From assembly GCA_018817905.1 (NCBI GenBank), contig JAHISS010000093.1, positions 1 through 7,763 on the forward strand: a DNA stretch of 7,763 nt. The letters are read 5' to 3'. Made by a program: the position numbers and the translations under genes. This document shows positions 1-7,500 of the stretch, one piece after another. Position 1 is the stretch's first letter. Each line of letters begins with the position of its first letter. The stretch comes from Nanobdellota archaeon. GTDB lineage: Archaea; Nanobdellota; Nanobdellia; Pacearchaeales; GW2011-AR1. The notes under the pieces are model-generated. The model worked only from the letters and a program-made list of their open reading frames with translations, was not told where the DNA came from and made no database searches.

Positions 1-96
1 ATTAGAAACATTTGCTATTTTCCTCGCTTGATAGCTTGTTTTACCTTCGGTTTTGGCCTTTAACGTTTCAACCAGTAACTTTTTGGTGAATTTCAT
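1..96 (-). CDS. Partial N-terminus of a probable transposase/integrase (helix-turn-helix region)
   Basis: This is the first 32 codons of a minus-strand gene that runs off the left edge. The peptide begins MKFTKKLLVETLKAK and continues with EGKTSYQARKIANVSN. The pattern of a basic helix, then 'TSYQARKIANVS', matches the first helix-turn-helix at the N-terminus of many transposases and integrases (a 'YqiAKi.giS' recognition-helix lead-in), including DDE-type elements common in DPANN genomes. The ATG at 94-96 is the first in this frame. Only 2 nt separate it from an 18-nt perfect hairpin at 98-115. No Shine-Dalgarno-like sequence is visible. Because only 32 residues are present, the catalytic domain cannot be checked. 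An ordinary HTH DNA-binding protein is the main alternative. Confidence 0.45.
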   Translation of the reverse strand, partial: MKFTKKLLVETLKAKTEGKTSYQARKIANVSN

Positions 97-97
97 T

Positions 98-115
98 GGC
101 TGGTTTATACCAGCC
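98..115 (-). repeat. Perfect hairpin directly before the start codon of the left-edge gene
   Basis: GGCTGGT (98-104) pairs perfectly with ACCAGCC (109-115) around a TTAT loop. The stem ends two nucleotides before the ATG of the minus-strand gene at 96. It also lies downstream of the 160-aa minus-strand gene that ends at 195, so it could act as a transcript end or barrier there, although no U-rich tract follows it. In a transposon it could be a subterminal hairpin or could limit transposase translation. The sequence alone does not decide among these. Confidence 0.5.
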
Positions 116-129
116 TCGAGAACTAATTT

Positions 130-162
130 TCGGATAATACACTAACATCCGATACCCAAACA
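130..162. repeat. Inverted repeat, possible end of the left-edge insertion sequence
   Basis: TCGGAT at 130-135 and ATCCGA at 147-152 form a 6-bp inverted repeat with an 11-nt spacer. Read on the minus strand, the segment begins TGTTTGGGTATCGGATG at 162. A 5'-TG terminus followed by a short inverted repeat, about 65 bp upstream of a probable transposase start, is what the end of an insertion sequence often looks like. The other end lies outside the window, so terminal repeats and a target-site duplication cannot be tested. This boundary is inference. Confidence 0.22.
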
Positions 163-194
163 TTTCACCCATACAAAATCTTCTTCTTAAAATT

Positions 195-677
195 TTATTT
201 TACTTTTCTTCCCCTCACCCAAAAAAATCCTCCAACTATCCCCACTAACAATAAAATTACTCCCAACCAATTACTGAATCCTTGGCTTAAATTCGCAATA
301 ACGTATCCTGTAATATTCGAAGACAAAAGAAATATACCTCCTGCTAATCCTAAAATTAGCAAAACCAAAGCAACTCCTTTTTCTAACCCACCGTCTTCTG
401 ATTTCCTTTCAGCTCTATGCCTAACCTTCTCCGCCATCTGACGATACTTTGGAGCATCATCTTCTGTTGAAGGATACTTACTTGCTATTTGGGCCATATC
501 ATCCCATACTTCAGCGGCCGCAGAATATTTCCCATCGTCATAATAAGAACGAGCCATCTCTTCTCTAACACCAAGCCCCTCAATTTGACCTTCTGTTCTT
601 CGCGCTTCTTTTTCATGGTCATCCCACCACTTTTCTTGACTTCGTTTGGAAAGATACCTGCCAAGTTTCTTAATCAT
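195..677 (-). CDS. Two-helix membrane protein with soluble TPR-like N-terminal region, DPANN-type 'NITGYVI' loop
   Basis: A 160-aa protein of unknown function. Residues 1-96 are hydrophilic and highly charged. Residues about 40-90 (MARSYYDDGKYSAAAEVW onward) read like one TPR-type helical hairpin, so protein binding is plausible. Two hydrophobic helices follow, at about 101-119 and 137-153, with a basic tail RGRKVK. The loop between them (SSNITGYVIANLSQG) holds two N-glycosylation sequons, N121-I-T and N129-L-S. A basic C-terminus suggests both termini are cytoplasmic and the loop faces outside. Short membrane proteins with an 'ITGxVI' loop before a final helix are, to my knowledge, frequent in Woesearchaeota and relatives, where their role is unknown. 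The start fits a leaderless transcript, with a TATA-like box centred about 26 nt upstream. It is transcribed divergently from the pilin-like gene, 81 bp between start codons. I am confident that it is coding, not of its function. Confidence 0.85.
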   Translation of the reverse strand: MIKKLGRYLSKRSQEKWWDDHEKEARRTEGQIEGLGVREEMARSYYDDGKYSAAAEVWDDMAQIASKYPSTEDDAPKYRQMAEKVRHRAERKSEDGGLEKGVALVLLILGLAGGIFLLSSNITGYVIANLSQGFSNWLGVILLLVGIVGGFFWVRGRKVK

Positions 678-697
678 TCAAATAATAACAAATTATT

Positions 698-709
698 GCA
701 TTTAAATGT
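698..709 (-). promoter_or_regulatory. TATA-like box for the 160-aa membrane protein
   Basis: On the minus strand the sequence ACATTTAAATGC has its ATTTAAAT core at 700-707, centred about 26-27 nt before the ATG at 677. That is the archaeal TATA-to-start distance, so the transcript would begin at or next to the start codon, and no Shine-Dalgarno site is present. The core is palindromic, so position relative to the gene, not sequence, gives its direction. Confidence 0.55.
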
Positions 710-722
710 TTTGACTCGCAGC

Positions 723-737
723 ATAAAAACTTAAAAT
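723..737 (+). promoter_or_regulatory. TATA-like box for the pilin-like/giant-protein operon
   Basis: ATAAAAACTTAAAAT has its CTTAAAAT core at 730-737, centred about 25-26 nt before the ATG at 759, with an A-rich stretch in the BRE position upstream. No Shine-Dalgarno site lies between box and start (the interval reads GCCTTATATCCTC...), so a leaderless mRNA is the simplest reading. This promoter would drive both plus-strand genes, because the second overlaps the first. Confidence 0.55.
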
Positions 738-758
738 GCCTTATATCCTCTTAACTGA

Positions 759-1505
759 ATGAAAAAAAGAGGGCAAGTAGCTTTATTTGTAATTCTTGCA
801 ATTCTATTGGTAGCGCTAATTTTAATCCTCTTCCTTGCCAGAGATCAAATCTCAAATTCTTTTAGCTCAGATACAAGAAGAATTGGAAGCGTATCTCAAC
901 AAGTTGTGCATATAAGAGATTACACTTATTCCTGCGCTGAAACAGTTTCAAAAGAAGCTATTCAACTTATAGGATTACAGGGAGGAGTGATAAGCAGCGA
1001 ATATGCATATCCGACAGAAACATCGCTTATTTCATACGGATATTACAAAGGAAAAGAAAGACTGCCTTCACTAAACATAATTGAAAAAGAAATTGACTTA
1101 TACATAGAAACATTTTTACCATATTGTTTTTCAGAAGATGAATTTTCAGATTTTGAAATAAAGAGAGATAAAGTTGATTCAGAAACAACAATCAAAGAAG
1201 ACTTAGTAGTGATTGACATAAGATACCCAATGGTAGCTTCAAAAACAGATGTTACATTTGACTTAAACGTTTTATACCCCGTGGATGTTGATGTTAACTT
1301 GCATGGTACTCATAAAACAGCAGATGAGATTGTAAAAAAGATAAGTAGAAATCCCAATTTTATAGAATTAAGTTTTCTAACAGACTTAGAATACGACGTT
1401 ACTATTCTTCAAAAAACAGACGAAGTCTATGTTTATTCTGTTACAGACCAACAAGGATTTGAAAGGGAGGAGCCATATACATTTATGTTTGCTGTAATTC
1501 TATGA
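759..1505 (+). CDS. Pilin-like membrane-anchored surface protein with class III signal
   Basis: A 248-aa protein. It starts MKKRGQVALFVILAILLVAL: a short basic stretch, then G5-Q6, then a hydrophobic helix to about residue 27. This fits the archaeal prepilin (class III) signal, in which a PibD/FlaK-type peptidase cuts after the glycine, and it matches the 'KKGQ' starts common in DPANN surface proteins. Cleavage would leave the helix as a pilin-like core or anchor. The rest is an extracytoplasmic domain of about 220 residues. It has two cysteines, C59 in 'YSCAETVSKEAIQLIGLQGG' and C123 in 'PYCFSEDEFS', which could form a disulfide, and a C-terminal half rich in beta-strand patterns. It is longer than a typical pilin, so a minor pilin or a simple anchored surface protein are both possible. 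Its TGA lies inside the ATG of the next gene (ATGA), which implies coupled translation with the 2000-aa secreted protein. The exact function is unknown. Confidence 0.85.
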   Translation: MKKRGQVALFVILAILLVALILILFLARDQISNSFSSDTRRIGSVSQQVVHIRDYTYSCAETVSKEAIQLIGLQGGVISSEYAYPTETSLISYGYYKGKERLPSLNIIEKEIDLYIETFLPYCFSEDEFSDFEIKRDKVDSETTIKEDLVVIDIRYPMVASKTDVTFDLNVLYPVDVDVNLHGTHKTADEIVKKISRNPNFIELSFLTDLEYDVTILQKTDEVYVYSVTDQQGFEREEPYTFMFAVIL

Positions 1506-1579
1506 AAAGAAAAAATATATTCCAAACCACCATTGCAATTTTTCTAATCTTCTCTCTCTTAACTCCATTTGCATCTGCA
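1502..1579 (+). other. Sec signal peptide of the 2000-aa protein
   Basis: Residues 1-26 have K2, R3 and K4, a hydrophobic core (IAIFLIFSLL), then P22 and the AxA-type site A24-S25-A26 before D27. There is no lipobox cysteine, so the mature protein should be released or held by other contacts rather than lipid-anchored. Confidence 0.85.
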
Positions 1580-4500
1580 GATTTTTCAGCTCTTGCCATG
1601 ACTCTCGGACAAAAAGGAGTTATGACTCTCACTTCCCAAGTCTCTCCAGAATTAGCGCAATTGATTCCAGCAGGACTTCAAATAGCAACTGGAAATATTG
1701 AAGGTGCTGCACTTAGCATAGCAACTGTAGCAGATCCAACTGGTAGTGTAAGAAAAATTATGCAAATTCAAGGAGCCATACAAGACCCAAGAACAGCAAT
1801 AGCAAATCTCGCCCAACAGGAATTTATGAAAACAATGGTGAAAGAAAATCCAGAGGCAGCTCAAAAAATTCAATCAGCCTTGGAAATCGCAGATTATGCA
1901 GAAATCGCTTTAAAAGAACCTCCACAAGGTGTAACAGAAGAAACAAATAAAATTGAAATCCAAGAACAAGAAGATGGAAGTTTAGAGATAAAAAAATATG
2001 ATGAAGATTTTGCAAAAGTCCCAGAAGGATTCACAACAACAACTGAAGAAAATGAAGAAGGGGAAGCACAACTTGTCTTCACAAACTCAGAAGGAACTGA
2101 AGAAGAATTTGAAATAGAAAATTTTAAGTTTAAAGGAGCTAAAGACAGCCAACTAATTTTTACAGAAGACAAAGAAAACAATATCCTAAATGTTGAAGTC
2201 AAAGGAGAAGGTAACTTCATACTTGTTGAAGAATATGATGATGAAGAAAATCCGATAAGAGAAAAATCATTTAACAATATTAAAGATGGTGTCTTTAAGG
2301 TAAATGAAAATAACGAAATTGAATTTGCAGAATTTACTTCAACTACAAAAGAACAGGAAACTTACACATTTAGTTATAGCAACAGGGAATACGAGTTTAA
2401 AGCAAAAGAAGGAAGTCATATTATTTTCAATCCAGCAGAAGAATGCGAAGGCGGAGGATGCTACCAAATTAAGGGAGAAAATGCAGAGCTGACAATCGGC
2501 GGAGAAAAAGTAACTGGGGACTTTGAAATCCAATTAAACGATTTTGGGGACATTAACGAAGTTTCTCTAAAAGCAAATAGCGTTTATTATGATATTCCAT
2601 CTGATAGAGTAATAAGCTCAAAAGAAGATTTTAAGGTGTTCTTAGACGGCAGAGATATATTAGAAGAAAGAAACGCAGTTTCAATTTTCAGAGAAGGAGA
2701 TAAAACGCAATTCAATGCCAAAGGGCTAATTAAAATTTCTAACGGAGTTGTGTACGAAGGATTGAGTAAAAATGCATTTGTGAGATACACTGGTTGGGAT
2801 AATTCATTTGATGTTAGAGAAGGCGATGCTACAATCAGTAATGGCAAGCATACAATGGTCTTGAAAGATGGAGAATATTGGTTGTCAGCCAAGTTTGGAG
2901 ACAATGAAGATCCAGAATCTTTTAGTTTTAGGTATAAAGATAATGATTTTACACTTGTGAACGTAGAACATGGCTACATTGCTGCTTTTGAAGACGGAAA
3001 AGAGACAGGCACTTTACTCTACGATTTAGATGATTATGAAGTAAATCTAAAAGAAGATTTGTCAACTGGTTCAGAAGAAAGAATTCAAGAGGAACTGGAT
3101 AATGTTAAAGCGCAAATTGCAGATACAGGAATATCCTCTGCTGAACGTAGAGAATTAGTGGAGAAAAGAGACGCACTGGAATTTATCCTAAAAGAAAAAG
3201 AAATCCAAGCCGCAATAAATGATGAAGACTATGGCTTGGCCAGAGATAAAATCGGAGAATTCATAAAAAATGCACAGGATCCAGAGATAAAATCGAATGC
3301 GAAATTAGCTCTTGGAGAATTGTACGTTGCTGAATCAAGGTTAGATGATGAAGTAATTGCTCAAAAACTTGCAGATTCACATTTAAGAGAAGGCAACAGG
3401 GTAGAGTATGGTGGTGGCACCTATGTTGACGGAGAAAATATCATAATTAGTAAGAAGGTGACAGAGTATAGCAATTTTTTCACTGATGGAGAAATAATTG
3501 GGGGGGGCTACATGATTGTCAAGAACATCTTGGGAGATGAATATAAAGTTAAAAAAGATTATTTGTTAACGAAGAGTTTTGGTTTTGATAAAGAACATAA
3601 AGTTCAATACTGGAAAGACAGTAATAAAAGAGATGCTGTGACAATTTATGAATCAATAATACAAGACAATTATGCTGGAGGAAAACGCCAATTCGATGAT
3701 TCGCAAGCAAGACTCGCCTTAGGCCAATTATATCTGGAGGGAAATGATTTAAAGAATGCAGAATGGGCTTACAATTCTGTATTAGGAGATGAAACTTTAG
3801 GAAAAGAAACCATCGCTACAGCACACACAGGTTTAGCTGCAACATACATGCAATTGCCTTCTGAATATGATGGACAGCCAAGAATAGAAGAAGCATTTAA
3901 AAAAATCGGGGAAGCTATAAGAGTAGATCCAGAAAATCAAGTTGCTAAATATACGCAACTCCAACTTCAAAAGTCTACAATAGAAACAGTTACATATAAA
4001 CTAGCAAAAGAAAAAGATGATCTATCTGATATGGTGCTTGAAAAAATGGGTGTCAGTGGCTTTTTTACAACAAGTCCATTTGACCCAGCTATTTGGACAG
4101 GAGACAATTATAAAGTGATTTATGAAGGAAAAGAACAACTCGTTAGCTCTCAAATGTTAGGCATGCATATTCTAAATGAAGCAAACGAGGGGGGATTATC
4201 TTTACAGGATTTTTATAATCTGGAGGAGTCCCAAAAAAGAACAGTAATTGCTCGAATTGTCAATAAGGAAACAAATGATCCTTGGGTTGTACAATTGTTG
4301 CAAGAAACTGCAGAAGCAAGACAAAACCACGATATTCAACTTGCACTTAATGATGGGATTGGAAATTATGATCAAGGGATTGAGAACCAATTCAAGTTTA
4401 AAACAGGAAAGTCCTATATTGACAAAGAAATTTTTGAATCCACATTAGGAGAAAAGTTTGCGCGGGGAGTTAATATAAAGAATGTTCTTTTATTTGCAGG

Positions 4501-7500
4501 CCCAGGTGCAACTGTCAAGGGAGCAAGTTTAGTTGGATGGGCTGGAAGAGGGGTTGGTGTTACAAGTACTGGAGCAAAAACAGTTGGTGGAATAAAGATA
4601 ATAGAAAAAGCATATGAAATTGCACCAAAGACTACAAGATTCGCTGGTTTTGTAAGTGCAGAAGCTGCAGAAACAGGAGCTGGAATAATAGCAGATACAA
4701 TTGCTCCTGGCTCAGGTCTTTATGTTGAAATCCTTTCAGGACATGCAGGAGTATTTGATGTTGTTGAAAAAGTTGCTGCTAAAGCCGCTATTAAGGCTCC
4801 AAGAATGGGAAAAGTTTTTCTGACCGAAGAAGATGAACTATTACAAGGTTTAACTTTTTCAAATAGAAGAGAGATGGATGAATTCTTATCAAATGTTAGA
4901 AAAAATGAAAGAGGATTAGTTGAAATTGATGGAAAAACTTTTGTTCCGATAATCGAAGGAACAGAAACACCCATAGCTATTGCTGGAAAAAGAATTAAAG
5001 CATCAGCTGAATTGGAAGATGTTTATCCTCTGATGCAACAAAAGATTGGTGTTATGGCTGCTAATCCTGCAAATAGAATCCTAACAAAAAGGCCTGAGCC
5101 GATTACAGTTACTATCGGTGGAGAAACAATTGAAATTGTTCAGCCACCAAGCGGTCAATCTTTAAGGATGCTGGCAAGAGCAAAACAATTAGAAACAGAG
5201 TTAGGGGCGCAAGTTAAATATAGAATTGAAGGGAACAAAATAATTATTGATGGGTATACAGTCCCAAAACCTGATGAAATATTGACATATGGGGGTGATA
5301 GGCGATTTAGTGAAGCTGAGTTTACAGCACCTCACGATTTAGGAAACACCATACGTGCTGCCAAAGAAATGTCATCTGACCCCAAAGCATTCGTCATAAG
5401 AAGATTAAAAAAAGATCCTTCATTTTTAGGAGGGGTTGATACTAAAAAAGCATTTGGATTGGAACAAGAAGAATTCTTTCAAGCAATCCAGACCTCTGAA
5501 AGTTTACAAAGTACAGTAGCAGATAGGTTACTAAAAACAAAGATGCTAACAACACTCTCTTCTGGTCTCTACGTTGATCCAACTATGGCTGGGATTGGAG
5601 CACATGTCCATCCCTCAGTATTTGACATTCCTCGGACGAGAGATAGTGAAATTAATGATGTGTTCTCAGCGATTCGTGGAACAATAGAACAACCAAACAT
5701 GTTTGACCCCCGTATTTTACAAGATATTGATGTTAGCAAGGTTAGAGAAACAGCACAACCTTTGATTGCTTCAAAAAGAGAGCTCATTCAAGGCAGATTA
5801 GAATTTCTCGAAAATAGCAATCCTTTCAATAACCCAAGCGACATCACAACCGCTGAACAAGTTCTTACTAAAACAGAATATGAATTCTATGTGAAGGGAT
5901 TATATGAAAGCACAGAAAGTGGCAATAGGCAATTGTATTATTATAAACGGGATGCAATTATTTTAGCAAACAACAGGGATTTAGCAAAATTAGAAAGCAT
6001 TGATCAAGCCATTAGTCGGGGAAACACAGAAGATATTTACTGGGAGACTATCATTTCACAAGTTCCATCAAGAGCAGATGTAAGAACATTACAGTCTGGT
6101 ATTCCAATAAATGTCGGAGGGAAAGATCTTAATTTGGAGATAATTGAGTTTCCAAATGGTAGAACCTATGCTTTATCTGACCCAAATACTGGAGAGTTGC
6201 GTGTTATTCCTTTTTCATCAGATGCGCCCACAGGAAGATTTAATGAACAAGTATTCCAATTGGTTAGAGAGAAATATAACCCTCTTAAATTTTTGGATGC
6301 TCCTCAATTTTCTTTTGATCCATCTCGAGCTTTTGTAGAATTGAAACCTCTTAATACAAAACAAATTACTACGACGGGTGGAAACAAAGTTTTAATATCA
6401 CAACAAACAGAAACGCATATTGGAAGGCACACCAACCCAGGGGAAGGTTCTGTTTTTAGTAAAAAAATAAGCTCAACAAATCTTGAAAATGCGATTACTA
6501 ATATTCCTGAAGGTTTTTTCAAAAGCGGCGGGGGAGTATATTCAACACAAGTTCCAAACGCAGGATGTAATCTTGTTCAGAAAGCAGAGGACATAGAAAG
6601 AATGTATCCAAATGCCAGAAGGATTATGGTCTATAAACAAGTAGGTTTTGACACATCAACAAATAAACCGATTATGAAAGCAGTTCCTGCATACATCGTA
6701 GATTCTGATATAGAAAATTTTGCAACAGACCAGCTCAGTGTTGTTGTTAGACCATCAAATCCAGATTATTTAGCAGATGAGTTGAAAAGAGATTCTGGAA
6801 TTATTGAAGATTTAAGAAATGGAAAATCTCATTCTGTTTTAACAGCATTTCCAGGAGATCCAGACATCCCAGCAGCACACCTTTGGGAAGAGAGCGGACA
6901 TGCAATTATTATTCCAAATGGCGGCAAGGGGGCTGATAGAACAAATTGGGTAAAGCCGAAAGAAGAATTCTTAAAAAAAGCCGAGGAAGAAAAATTAAAG
7001 GTGTATCATATTAACCAGGATGGTGTTACAAAAGACAAACAACAATTTTTTACAGAAAGAAGACAGAAAAGGGGAGGTTATGGAACATATCTTGGATGGA
7101 GAGATAGAGACAATGTTGCAAGAGCAGGGGATCTAAGAACTCATCAACATAATGGACAATTCAGAATATTTGATCAACCTGCACAAGAAGATCAGGGAAA
7201 ACTTATGTGGGTGATAACTACAGATGGTGAATTTAATATTGGCTACAGAAAAAAACCTTATTCTACATTACCTCATTCTACTCTTGCCGGAGGAAAAACT
7301 GTATTTGGTGCTGGAGAAGTTTTATTCAAGGATGGGATGCCTATTGAAATTAATGCTTGGTCTGGACATTACGTAGATTTTCTTAGCCCAATTGAATTTA
7401 ATGAACAATCTGTCAGGGTTTTCAAAGAATATGCTGAACTCAATGGGTTAAAGATTCACCCAGAAGCTAAATTTATCACAGAAAGACCTACAAAGAAAAC

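Noticed and set aside
68..172. A 34-codon minus-strand ORF (MGEMFGYRMLVYYPKI...) just upstream of the left-edge gene.
   Set aside because: It overlaps the start of the better transposase-like frame, contains both inverted repeats, and has no recognisable family. I think it is non-coding element-end DNA.
489..734. An 81-codon plus-strand ORF across the membrane-protein gene and the promoter region.
   Set aside because: It is a shadow frame. The opposite strand has clear membrane helices and a well-placed promoter, and this frame would cover both divergent TATA boxes.
1461..1472. GAAAGGGAGGAG as the ribosome binding site for the giant gene.
   Set aside because: It lies about 30 nt before the ATG at 1502, too far for a normal Shine-Dalgarno, and falls within the coding sequence of the upstream gene. 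Coupling through ATGA is simpler.
1894..2277. A 127-codon minus-strand ORF inside the giant gene, very rich in serine and phenylalanine.
   Set aside because: Its composition is the expected mirror of GAA/AAA-rich coding DNA on the other strand, and it has no promoter or domain.
6872..6904. H1793-LWEESG-H1800 as a metal-protease motif.
   Set aside because: It is not HExxH, the spacing differs, and no third ligand is evident. It is more likely part of an ordinary strand-turn region.
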